A DNA stretch of 64,000 nt from Nitzschia sp. DOCU1 (lineage: Eukaryota > Bacillariophyta > Bacillariophyceae > Bacillariales > Bacillariaceae): the NCBI GenBank assembly GCA_951394045.1, contig OX595996.1:1054001-1118000 (forward strand). Direction: 5' to 3'. Shown piece by piece: positions 44,488 to 53,424 of the stretch. Under the pieces are notes generated by a model. The model ran no database searches, had not been told where the DNA came from, and saw nothing but the letters and a program-made list of their open reading frames with translations. Numbering within the stretch: position 1 is the first letter of the stretch; every line of letters starts with the position of its first letter. Made by a program: the position numbers and the translations under genes.

Positions 44488-45355
44488 TTAGGGACCCGCC
44501 GCAATCAAAGCAATGATTGGCCCGAAGAAGGCCGCCACTCCAATCATATAAGCGGGGGTAAACAATGAACGCAAGTTCTGTTGGACGGCCAGAACCGCAA
44601 GATACAAAACGGCACCATAGATGGGTACAATTCCCAAGAACCCAGAAAGCTCCACCATGTGCAAGGGATCCAAAGTAAACTTGAGGTACTCATAGGCATA
44701 TTCGTTGTTTTCACTCCATTGTCCTTGGGCCAACCCAACCTTACGACTCTGGATGACCGCTTCGACCAGCCGTTCCTTTTCGCTTTCAGTAAGCAATGTC
44801 AGACCTGGGTTGTAGATAGAAGTGTCTTCATCCGCAACGAATCCTCGCTCCAATTGAATTCCCTCTGCGCACCAAATGTAGTGGAACAATAGAACGAAAT
44901 AAGTCACAAGTTACTTTGAGTGAATGCATCCACCACAAGACGTGTTGGCATCAGTAACGCCGCATCCGAAACTACTTACTGTAGTTGACCATACCACCAA
45001 CTCCCTTTCCTTCCGTGATGATTCCAGCAATGTTTTCATAGACCTTGAATGTGGCGTCGACATCGCCTTGAGCATTCTTGAGCGCCTGCAACGTTTCTTG
45101 TACAGTGTCACTGGCATAATCGGATGGCACATAGGCTTGGGCGGGCAACGGGTTCCAAAAAGCAGCCCCAATCATGACAGAGGAAGCGAGAATACCAGAG
45201 TTGACTACATTGCTCACTTTTCGGGCATTCAGTCTCGTCGTTGGTGTTAGTCGACTTTGCGAGGATTGTGGCGTCACAAAGGAGTCGATGGAGCGAAAGT
45301 TTCCCGCCAACAGGATCGTCGCCAGGAACGTGGTCGCTGCTATTCTTCGTCCCAT
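44488..45355 (-). CDS. plastid (probably thylakoid) membrane protein, unknown function
   Basis: Two exons, 44980-45355 and 44488-44864, with a 115-bp GT-AG intron; 250 residues from ATG 45355. The leader is a signal peptide with DSFVTPQSS (ASAF-like) then an Arg/Thr-rich transit region. A second hydrophobic stretch, SGILASSVMIGAAFWNPLPAQA, ends in an AxA site, as expected for a lumenal signal or thylakoid insertion. The mature part is a helical region (SDTVQETLQALKNAQGD) and two C-terminal membrane spans (FLGIVPIYGAVLYLAVLAV, YMIGVAAFFGPIIALIAAGP). The three-step leader points to a thylakoid protein. It could be a photosystem-associated subunit but is not recognised. Confidence 0.8.
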
Positions 45356-45772
45356 ATTTTGCAACTCTGGAAGACGATATGATTGAATGGTAGTGTAATA
45401 CTACAGGCAGACACTTGCAAGTGGTGTCGGCGCCCGTACGATACCGCCATCATCTCATGGTGATGTTGGATTTCATTTTGTCATCGTTCCACGTTGAAGT
45501 TTGTGAGGCGACATGAGATCGATCGGTGGCGTTATTTAGCGGTTAATATCTTCCCCGCGCTCGTGCGCACCGAATGACGCAACGTTTGTCCGTCCACCAG
45601 TTATAATGGTCCATCCAGTCGTATTCGAGTGCAAAAGATTCGCCGAACCTCCGCATTTTCACGCCGAGAATCTTTGGAAGCATTCTATGCTGTGAGAAAA
45701 GGTCATTTCACTGAGAAGCAACACCAACAACTAAACATTATCCCCCTGCTCGGTGCTTCAATCCTGAACGCA
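45356..45772. promoter_or_regulatory. divergent promoter region
   Basis: 417 bp between divergent start codons. The plus-strand frame is open upstream of 45773 back to 45629 but has no ATG, so it is treated as 5' UTR. Confidence 0.45.
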
Positions 45773-46450
45773 ATGTCATCTGAGAACAAGTTTGTTCTTC
45801 TACTTGCCGTCGAAGATGATCTCTTCAAGAATTGTTTCGGAAAAGACGATGAATGGCAATGCCGCTTGGATTCGCTCGACGAAAATTGTTCTCGTCAAGA
45901 CCTCGAAGTGAAGTTGGCTGAGAAGCCTGCTAGTCTTGTGATTATGGATGTGGAGGAATGCCCTCATTTTCATTTAGTAAAGGAATACTACAACCAAGGT
46001 GGGTCGGTCGTTTTCTTTGGCATCTACGGTGAATTTAAAGCTCCCGACGTCTTGAGCCGCGAGTTCAACGTCCAATGGAGGTTTTCGGCCTACACCAAAC
46101 ACACGTATGAAGTCACCGACATTGGAAAAGAACTCTTGGGTGATGCAATTACTGAACAGCAGTACAGCAAATCGAATCTGCTCGATGTCCCGGCATCAGA
46201 TCGTATTTTGAGGCCTTCTCATCCAGGCTTCAACGAGTTCAAAGAAGACTACGACTTCGAATCTGACGAAGAAGAAGAATCAATTCAGAAAAAATATGAG
46301 CAAGAACTAGAGAATTTAGGTCATCAAGTTCCACTTGCATCGCACCGAAACGACAATGGGGGCAGAATCACGTATCTGGGTTTTGTCAACGGAGACGGCA
46401 ATATCCCTAGATTTGTTCGGGCACTGTGCTGCGGCACGAAGGTCATCTAA
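45773..46450 (+). CDS. unknown protein, possible class I glutamine-amidotransferase-like fold
   Basis: Single exon, 225 residues from ATG 45773 (MSSENKFVLLLAVEDDLF). Alternating strand-helix pattern with PASLVIMDVEECPHFHLVKEYYNQGGSVVFFG resembles the ThuA/GATase-like fold (a strand, then YYNQGGSVVFFG), but no catalytic Cys-His pair is clear. The middle is acidic (FESDEEEESIQKKYEQELEN) and the end is ordered (RITYLGFVNGDGNIPRFVRAL). Function unknown. Its 3' end lies 75 bp from the convergent FAD dehydrogenase gene. Confidence 0.65.
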   Translation: MSSENKFVLLLAVEDDLFKNCFGKDDEWQCRLDSLDENCSRQDLEVKLAEKPASLVIMDVEECPHFHLVKEYYNQGGSVVFFGIYGEFKAPDVLSREFNVQWRFSAYTKHTYEVTDIGKELLGDAITEQQYSKSNLLDVPASDRILRPSHPGFNEFKEDYDFESDEEEESIQKKYEQELENLGHQVPLASHRNDNGGRITYLGFVNGDGNIPRFVRALCCGTKVI

Positions 46451-46525
46451 ATATGAGAATCCACAGAATGGTCGGATACAAGCATTTGTTTCTGCTGCTG
46501 ATGTTGCCAGGCACAGTCTCCATCC

Positions 46526-48811
46526 TTAATAACTAAACCCGATAGATGTCTTTCCACCACCACTTGTCTCGTCCAATCGTCCCTGCCGGCGAGTGCCACA
46601 CAAATGATCCAGCACAGCCTCTGCCACCATCCTTCCATCAACAGCAGCCGACACGATTCCACCCGCAAATCCTGCACCTTCCCCAGCCGGAAACAGATTC
46701 GAGAGGCCTTTGGCTTTAAATGTCTCTCGATCGCGAGATATTCGAAGCGGGCTGGAGGTTCTAGTTTCCACACCATGCAGCAACCCATCCTCGTGCACGT
46801 ACCCGGGCATTTGGGCATCGAAATGGTTCACTAGAGCATCGCGCAAGGCTTCGGTAATAGGTGCGGGATAGATCTCATGGCAAGCTGCCGATCGTACTCC
46901 GAGCCGATACGATGACGAAGGAACGGTCTCGGAGACCTGCCCTTTAATAAAGTCGGTCACTCGTTGGACTGGAACGGTCAAATTTGTCCCACCTCCTAGT
47001 TGGGCTGCTCGACGTTCCATGTCACGTTGGAATTCCACTCCCGCCATCACACCATACTTTTCGCGATACGGCTCCAAAATGGGGTCATCGGGCTGTACGG
47101 TCACTACCAGAGCTGAATTCGCCCATTGCGAGTCTCTTTTTGAAAAGCTCATACCGTTCACGCAGACTTCTGAAGAATTCGTGGACGACGGGACGATCTG
47201 ACCCCCTGGACACATACAAAAGCTGTAGACGCCACGAGTTGTAGAAGTACCGTCGAGTGCCTTGTCGGTAGCCAAACGATAAGACGGGACAGGTAATTGA
47301 CCGGAATGTTCCTGTTCACTGTTGCTCTGACCTGCAAAGTACTCAGCATTGGCTTGATCGGTTTGGCGTTTGCCAGTTCGGACGGTCGGACCCCACTCAT
47401 TCCCGTATTGAATCTTCGTAATGAGCTTCTGTGGATGTTCAATGCGGAATCCAACTGCAAACCCCTTTGGTTCCAGACAGCCCAGGCTGAGACTATCCTG
47501 CGCGGCAAGAGTTTCGTAGACATCTCGGGCCGAATGTCCTGTGGCCAATACCACGGCATCAGCCGTCCAAAACTCGCCACCACCCCCTTCATTGTGCTCC
47601 ACCTGAATTCCTTGTACTCGTCCAGGATGATCTGGATCAAAAACAATGTTGGAAAGCCTTGTCCCAAAATGAATCGTGGTACCCAAACGATCTTGCAAAT
47701 CATGACGCATATTTCGGAGTAGTCTCACCAAATTATCTGTACCCAAGTGGGGAGCTCCTTCCCACAAGATATTTGCGGGTGCTCCATATTCCACCAGTGT
47801 CTCTAGAATCCACCGGACATTGGCGCTGTTGCGACCAATTCGAGTTGTCAATTTGCCATCACTCCACGTGCCAGCACCTCCTTCACCAAACGCAAAGTTG
47901 GACTCCCCATTCAATTGAGTCCGATGCATCAAGGCACCGATATCACGTCCTCGTCGCTCCACAGGTTGACCCCGATCCAGCAAAATCGGTTCGACGGCGC
48001 CACTCAGCGCCAATTGCAATGCACAAAATAAACCAGCTGGGCCAGCACCAACGATCAAGACCTTCTTCTTTTTCTTGTTTTCGTTATCACTTGTGCCGCT
48101 ATTTGATATTGCTTCTTCATGATCCTGTTTCACAACTTCCATTCGCTCAGTTTTGCCAGGTTGCTGATGAAGATGGGCTTGTCGAATTTGGTCTCTTGTC
48201 AAAACAACGTCGACCACATATTGAAAGGCAGGATGCTCCAATTTTCGACGCGCATCTAGAGATCTTCGAACGACTTGAACGGACACAGGAGGCTCCGTGT
48301 CCTTTAACTTGAGGCGCTTTTGCAGTGCTAATCGTAGAGCGTCGGGCACAGGAGCCGTACGATCACCTGATGACGACGCTTGTCGCTGTATTTCGTTCCA
48401 TTCGTCGTCATCAGGATGCGTAGTGATTCCGTAAAGCCGCCACGTTTCGACTTCTTCAGTCGATTCTTGCTTTGTTTTGGAAGATCGGTTTTGTTTGTTG
48501 GGTGATCGTTTTCCTCTGGATTTCTTCTTTGGACCTGAGCTTGACGTGCTGCTGGTGCTAGATTGGACAGACCCTTCCATGCTTCCAACCATGTTGTTTC
48601 GAGTCGACGTGCCGTACCCCACTGGTCTCCCTATTGTCCGGCATTCCGATGGACCATTCAATATCCGACTTGAGGAAGGGGAGACAAAGGCGACGCTTTG
48701 CGGCTTGCCAAAGGGACTCGCTTGTCCCGACGAACCCGCCGCACTTTTGTCGGTTAGAAACACGGCGAAGAACGCAATGACTACCAGCAAGAAACCACGC
48801 ATAATAATCAT
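46526..48811 (-). CDS. FAD-dependent dehydrogenase (COG2509-type)
   Basis: Single exon, 761 residues from ATG 48811 (a second ATG follows three codons later). A signal peptide (MRGFLLVVIAFFAVFLTDKSAAG) and then a Ser/Lys-rich region suggest organelle or secretory entry. Dinucleotide binding is at about residue 250 (VLIVGAGPAGLFCALQLALSG). Next come DRGQPVERRGRD and NFAFGEGGAGTWSDGKLTTR, signatures of the bacterial 'uncharacterised FAD-dependent dehydrogenase' family. VLATGHSARDVYETL and the C-terminal LSNLFPAGEGAGFAGGIVSAAVDG complete the fold. The substrate is unknown. The gene is probably of bacterial or plastid ancestry. Confidence 0.9.
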   Translation of the reverse strand: MIIMRGFLLVVIAFFAVFLTDKSAAGSSGQASPFGKPQSVAFVSPSSSRILNGPSECRTIGRPVGYGTSTRNNMVGSMEGSVQSSTSSTSSSGPKKKSRGKRSPNKQNRSSKTKQESTEEVETWRLYGITTHPDDDEWNEIQRQASSSGDRTAPVPDALRLALQKRLKLKDTEPPVSVQVVRRSLDARRKLEHPAFQYVVDVVLTRDQIRQAHLHQQPGKTERMEVVKQDHEEAISNSGTSDNENKKKKKVLIVGAGPAGLFCALQLALSGAVEPILLDRGQPVERRGRDIGALMHRTQLNGESNFAFGEGGAGTWSDGKLTTRIGRNSANVRWILETLVEYGAPANILWEGAPHLGTDNLVRLLRNMRHDLQDRLGTTIHFGTRLSNIVFDPDHPGRVQGIQVEHNEGGGGEFWTADAVVLATGHSARDVYETLAAQDSLSLGCLEPKGFAVGFRIEHPQKLITKIQYGNEWGPTVRTGKRQTDQANAEYFAGQSNSEQEHSGQLPVPSYRLATDKALDGTSTTRGVYSFCMCPGGQIVPSSTNSSEVCVNGMSFSKRDSQWANSALVVTVQPDDPILEPYREKYGVMAGVEFQRDMERRAAQLGGGTNLTVPVQRVTDFIKGQVSETVPSSSYRLGVRSAACHEIYPAPITEALRDALVNHFDAQMPGYVHEDGLLHGVETRTSSPLRISRDRETFKAKGLSNLFPAGEGAGFAGGIVSAAVDGRMVAEAVLDHLCGTRRQGRLDETSGGGKTSIGFSY

Positions 48812-49241
48812 AGTTTGCAACTGGCACGCGATTCCTTTCTAATAGTGTGCTTCTCTCTGACACGACGTTGTCGAGAAGTAATGGTTCTTGTTTGATGAAC
48901 ATGTGATGGCAGAATTCCCCCAAGAACAAAAGGTTTCCATCATCGTCGTCTCCGAAGATTTTTGATGGCCTGCAGTTGAGTTCTCCGTCGTTTCCATAGT
49001 GGGCTCTTGTGCTATTGTCTGCGGACCGTCCGTCTGTATGTCAGTCTCAGACGAATAACTGGACCACACCGCCTTCGCCTCTTGTTGTCTTTTCGTGATG
49101 TGCTCGTCGTCGCGTGTCTTTGCGTTGAAGCGACGATGGTCTCCCCTTTCAAATCCAAGCATTTCCACAATAGAACCAAGCAAGTGAATCAAAGCAAAAA
49201 ATAGTAGAGAAGTGAGGTCGATGTTAGCATAGACACATTGG
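48812..49241. promoter_or_regulatory. divergent promoter region
   Basis: 430 bp between divergent start codons of the FAD dehydrogenase (minus) and the PPR protein (plus). An open minus-strand frame here (48839-49192) is not protein-like. Confidence 0.45.
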
Positions 49242-50798
49242 ATGTTGTGGCGAAGAACAAGAAGTTTTGAATTTTTGTGTTATTCGACTACTGTGACTCT
49301 GCTTCTGTTGTTCCCCCTTGGAGCAGTTTCCTTGTCTTCTTCTTGCAAAGTTTGGACACGTCGCATTCAATCACAGCCCACGAATGTTACGAATGCCCTG
49401 AGTGTTGTATTTGATATTTCTCAATCATCATCATCATTATCATCTTTCGACGTCGAATATCAAGAAAAGCCCCTGTTGGAAGCCTTGCGTGTTTGTGGCA
49501 GTTGTGAACGTCCCGACTTGGCCCTCGAAATTTGGCGCCAGTTTCCGACCAGTGAAGCCTGTCGTATGATGACGGTATCCGTGTTGGGAGCTAACAATCA
49601 GTTGGATCAAGCTTTAGAGTTACTAGACAATGCTTCTCATGTTGGTAGTTACACTGCTGCCATTGCGGCCTGCGGCAAAGCCAAAGACTGGGAACGAGCG
49701 CTTCAAGTGTATCACAAAGCGGTTGAGCGGGGCTTGATCACGACCATGGCATGCAATGCACTCTTTACAGTTCTCTCACAGCGACGACAAGGTCAAATAG
49801 CACTGAATGTGCTGAATACCATGCCTTGTAAGCCCGATCGGTTGACATATCAACATATCATGAACGCTCTATCGAAATCAGGAATGACGGAAGAAGCGTA
49901 TCAAATATTGGAACAACTGGCCCACGGAAAAGATGGCGTACAACCATCTGATGTCATGTACGATATGCTCATTGCCGCATGTTACAAAAATAATGATTTA
50001 GAAAGGCTACAAAAAGTGAAACGGCTGAAATATCCCGAGGGCGAGACGGATGGTCTGGAGGCTCAGTTTCAACACTGGACCGGCCTCAAAAAAGTCGGCA
50101 AGGGCAAGGATGCGTACTGGGAAATTGCCACAATAGAAATATCTGGGTCTGAACGGATTGTTGTTGGAGTTCATCCGCATCGCAACCCGGCAAAGAACGG
50201 TATACAACTAGAATTTTACGAGAGTCCCCAGAACGGCGACCTGAATCCATTCCGTCGGCACAAGTTGGGATATCTCCTCATGCAGAACACCGAACATCGA
50301 AGTTGTCTGTTAGGCATGTTCTTGGAAGGACAACGGAGAAAACAAGGCATTTCCAAAGTCTGCCTAGCCTTTTGGTTCTGGCTATGCCTCGAAGCCAACG
50401 TCACACCCAAAACCGGCATTATCAACAAACCATTGCTAGCACTCTTGCTAGAAGATCGATTCGGTATGGAGCCACAAGGTGGTGTGCCAGTAGAATTGGC
50501 ACATGATCCCGACGACCCGGACTTCGTTCAATTGTACGCGCCATCGCGCAAAAATTTGCGGGGTGTCTTTAGTCCATGGGATGTCCAGGCTCAAAAGCTG
50601 CGGCTCTTGAAAGAGCCACCAAAGAATCGGGGACGTATGATTACGGTCAAGGCACCGTATCGCATGGATCCAAATCGGATAGTGGAACTAGCAGACAAGG
50701 TGCGCGAGATTTTGCCGGAATCGGCCATTGATTGTCGGCTAAAGACACTGGAGGACTTTCAGAGTCTCTTTTTCGGAGGAAAGGCGCAGTTACGATGA
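49242..50798 (+). CDS. PPR protein with conserved C-terminal domain
   Basis: Single exon, 518 residues from ATG 49242. A hydrophobic leader (TVTLLLLFPLGAVSLSSS) suggests plastid or secretory targeting. Residues about 80-260 are pentatricopeptide-like helix pairs (SYTAAIAACGKAKDWERALQ, TYQHIMNALSKSGMTEEAYQ, MYDMLIAACYKNNDLERLQ), indicating organellar RNA binding. The C-terminal 240 residues are a separate domain. FYESPQNGDLNPFRRHKLGYLL is followed by LGMFLEGQRRKQGISKVCLAFWFWLCLE, whose Q/R-x-x-G spacing loosely recalls an acetyl-CoA loop (GNAT). That reading is tentative. Confidence 0.8.
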   Translation: MLWRRTRSFEFLCYSTTVTLLLLFPLGAVSLSSSCKVWTRRIQSQPTNVTNALSVVFDISQSSSSLSSFDVEYQEKPLLEALRVCGSCERPDLALEIWRQFPTSEACRMMTVSVLGANNQLDQALELLDNASHVGSYTAAIAACGKAKDWERALQVYHKAVERGLITTMACNALFTVLSQRRQGQIALNVLNTMPCKPDRLTYQHIMNALSKSGMTEEAYQILEQLAHGKDGVQPSDVMYDMLIAACYKNNDLERLQKVKRLKYPEGETDGLEAQFQHWTGLKKVGKGKDAYWEIATIEISGSERIVVGVHPHRNPAKNGIQLEFYESPQNGDLNPFRRHKLGYLLMQNTEHRSCLLGMFLEGQRRKQGISKVCLAFWFWLCLEANVTPKTGIINKPLLALLLEDRFGMEPQGGVPVELAHDPDDPDFVQLYAPSRKNLRGVFSPWDVQAQKLRLLKEPPKNRGRMITVKAPYRMDPNRIVELADKVREILPESAIDCRLKTLEDFQSLFFGGKAQLR

Positions 50799-51461
50799 TA
50801 TAGCATTGGGGGTGCGGCGCCAGTGTAGACCCATTACATGCTTGTCAACTCAAAAAGAAGAGTCCGACGTCCATTCTGCTTTGATGAGCATTGGGAAGGT
50901 GGCGTGTGAAGGCATGCCGACCGGTACTAACGGGCTTTTTCGTGGACACGCTGAAATGCACTTCGGAAATTTCTCTCTGCTACTGGAGTACTTAAACCTG
51001 ATTGCATTGTTCGAGTACCGATATAACTAAGTAGTGACTTAGTAGTGAACCATTCAGTTGGCAAGAGCGCAAGGCGGAGTACGTGGGATCGCCCGAGAAA
51101 ATTTGATTCGTTCTCTAGTTAAATAGAGAAAGTCGTTTAGTCACGAACGTGAAACGAGAGAATGCCGCGAATGAATAAAGCTACGTCGGTACGTACGTAC
51201 TCGGGGAGATTATGCTCGCACACGAGTGAATGAAGGAAGAATCGAATCATCGATCCACCACGACACAATTTATGAGAAGGCGGCCTCCAAACGATGAGCA
51301 TCGATGTCGAGATACGACCGACGACGAGAGAGAGATCACCATCCATGAAGGCGTTGTGGGAAGGTTGACACTTTCATAATTCTTTCGACCTGTGACTTTT
51401 GGTCATAAAATTGATCGTCTGTAGTACTGTCATACTTATTTGAACTAACACAAAAGGCACG
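50799..51461. other. intergenic region
   Basis: About 660 bp with no supported gene; probably the promoter of the following plastid protein. Confidence 0.5.
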
Positions 51462-52160
51462 ATGATGTTTCCAGCTGTTACAACCCTCTTCCTTCTTTCG
51501 CTGCTCTTCCTCCAACACAAAGATGTGTCGGCTTTCCATGTCATTCGACCGCAACAACAGGCTCTAGCGAGAGCGGTGGGGTTGACCACTGCCGGGTTCC
51601 GACAAAAGATCTGTTCTTCGCCAGTCGCTGACCCCCAATGTACCGCTCTGCATCTGTTTGGCTTTGGCGGCAGTGGCAGCAAGCTGGCCCTGGATGAACC
51701 CGTCACAGTCTATAAGAATGCGAATGACGCGTCCAGAGTGGAATTTGAAGGACTTGGGGACTACCTAGTTAAATGGTCGAAAATGTTCACGAATGGAGGA
51801 ATCAAGCTAACAACCCCCGTGGAAGTGGTTCATGCAACGAACGATAGCAAGACGGCTGTTCGTTTCCTCTTCAAGGACACAAACACTGGCTACAAGAACA
51901 AGAGCGAAGAAAGCGAATCTGGCAAGTACCGACCACCATCCGACGAAGACAAGAGCAAGAAAAAGGAGAGCAAGACGACGAAGCAAGGCGGTGTCGAAAT
52001 CGTCGTCGAAAAGTTTGGTGATGGTTTGCAAGTCGTGGCCAGTCGGTGCGAAATCGACGCAGACACAATCATCAAGGAAATGAGCGAGGAGACCATTCTG
52101 AAAGAGCTACAGCTAGCACTGGATGTGTGGAAGCGCGAAACAAAAGGTCAGAAAAAGTAG
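51462..52160 (+). CDS. plastid-targeted protein of unknown function
   Basis: Single exon, 232 residues from ATG 51462. The leader MMFPAVTTLFLLSLLFLQ ends DVSAFHVIRPQQQ, a textbook ASAF-type bipartite plastid presequence. The mature part starts near LHLFGFGGSG. It has a small ordered region (PVTVYKNANDASRVEFEGLGDYLVKW, GIKLTTPVEVVHATN), a Lys/Glu-rich linker (residues 140-175) and a helical end (DTIIKEMSEETILKELQLALDVW). No family is recognised; it is soluble after processing. Confidence 0.78.
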   Translation: MMFPAVTTLFLLSLLFLQHKDVSAFHVIRPQQQALARAVGLTTAGFRQKICSSPVADPQCTALHLFGFGGSGSKLALDEPVTVYKNANDASRVEFEGLGDYLVKWSKMFTNGGIKLTTPVEVVHATNDSKTAVRFLFKDTNTGYKNKSEESESGKYRPPSDEDKSKKKESKTTKQGGVEIVVEKFGDGLQVVASRCEIDADTIIKEMSEETILKELQLALDVWKRETKGQKK

Positions 52161-52740
52161 AAGCACACGATCGATACCCGATATGTCAACATCAATAAGT
52201 GGGGAGTAAAAATGCACGATCGAGTTCCGGACAAAGGCGTAACGAGGCCAATGGTCGGTCGTCCGCGACGACAACCCGCAGGGATTCTCAATGACCCAGA
52301 CTGTACGGTATATCTAATAAGCTTGAACATGTCGAGACCCCTACCTCTAGGTCCCTTTTACTGCTACTAGGTTTGTCGAAGGCTCAAATTCTGTAGACGA
52401 GCCTCCAACTACCGGTAGTATGCTCTATGCTCCTAGTCGAAGGTGGAATCGTCATGAATACCGCTCAAATGGTATCAGTCTATCTGTCTTAGGACGCCAG
52501 CCGTACATTTTTGCGCACAAGTATTATCACTTGTACCGGAACGCGCGGCAAACGTTCCATGGCGGCGAAACTGAGATTTCTGGGCGGTCTTATGATGCAA
52601 ATTCTATTGAATTAGTGAAGACACTCTATGCTTTCCGAGTTTTGTTACGGCTTGTTCAATGGTCAAGAGATCGTGTACTGGTGTGGATACCTGCATCATT
52701 CGGGACCCATTGCCATGAGTGCCATTCCCTGTAACGGGAA
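52161..52740. other. intergenic region
   Basis: No supported gene between the plastid protein and the tandem repeat array. Weak similarity to repeat units may begin at about 52690. Confidence 0.5.
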
Positions 52741-53219
52741 TTCTGGGTACAAAATGGGGTTACCTCTAGCTTCGCTAAGTACATTTCCATATTGATTGGT
52801 ACCGATTCCTGCCTGAGTAATCTGCGTGGCACTCTGCACATTGGCACGCAAATTGACCATTGCAAGAATCAGTACCAATCATAAGAGATGGAGTCAAGGC
52901 ATGCCATGATATTCACTCATTGCTTTAGTATGCCATGGAAACCCTGCGTGGTGCAAAATGGGGTTAGCTTAGCTAAGAACACTGCCATATATTGATGGGT
53001 ACCAACTCCTGCAAGAGCAATCTGCGTGACACTGTGCACATTGGCACGCAAATTGATCATGCAAGAATCGGTACCAATCATAAAAGATGGAGTCAAGACA
53101 TGCCATGATATTCCCTCATTGCTTAGTGTGCCATGGAAACCCTGCGTGGTGCAACAGGGGGGTCGGTTTCGCCAAGGGTATTTCCCTACTATCGATTGGC
53201 GCCGACTCCTGTACTGAGT
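52741..53219. repeat. tandem ~200-bp repeat array, left part
   Basis: Unit 1 (about 52746-52951) and unit 2 (about 52952-53151) align along their length, sharing CAAAATGGGGTTA, GGTACC, CACATTGGCACGCAAATTGA, GATGGAGTCAAG, TGCCATGATATTC and CATGGAAACCCTGCGTGG. Unit 3 begins at about 53152 and is cut at 53219 by the LTR element. Each unit has inverted arms: 52795-52812 with 52862-52879, and 52995-53012 with 53061-53078. The arm of unit 3 (53195-53211) pairs with 58293-58309 on the far side of the retroelement. Confidence 0.85.
53215..53219. repeat. target-site duplication, left copy
   Basis: TGAGT immediately outside the left LTR, repeated at 58259-58263 outside the right LTR. A 5-bp duplication is typical for Ty3/gypsy integration. 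Confidence 0.9.
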
Positions 53220-53402
53220 TGCACTACGCTAGCGATGAAAAGTAGATATAGGTGAAAATAATAAATCTATTGTAAAGGTAGATCTATCGAGCTCTTCTAG
53301 CTGGACGGATCTTTCCATAGATATCGGCATTGGGTCGCCACGTCAGGGGCGACGAATGTTGAATCGTGCGTCCAGTCCCGAGGGGACAGCGGGCGTATTG
53401 CA
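53220..53402 (-). repeat. LTR (3' LTR of the element)
   Basis: 183 bp, starts TGCACTACGC and ends GGGCGTATTGCA on the plus strand. I read it as the same sequence as 58076-58258. Confidence 0.93.
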
Positions 53403-53415
53403 CTCGCTTCCTTCC
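53403..53415 (-). other. polypurine tract
   Basis: On the coding strand GGAAGGAAGCGAG directly abuts the 3' LTR, as expected for the plus-strand primer site. Confidence 0.7.
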
Positions 53416-53424
53416 AAGGGCACG

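Noticed and set aside
48839..49192. 117-codon minus-strand frame between the FAD dehydrogenase and PPR genes
   Set aside because: Lies in a divergent promoter, polar and without domain features; a 5' UTR is more likely.
52741..53219. Repeat array considered as a CRISPR array
   Set aside because: Units of about 200 bp with diverged copies and no constant short repeats or spacers, in a eukaryotic nuclear context.
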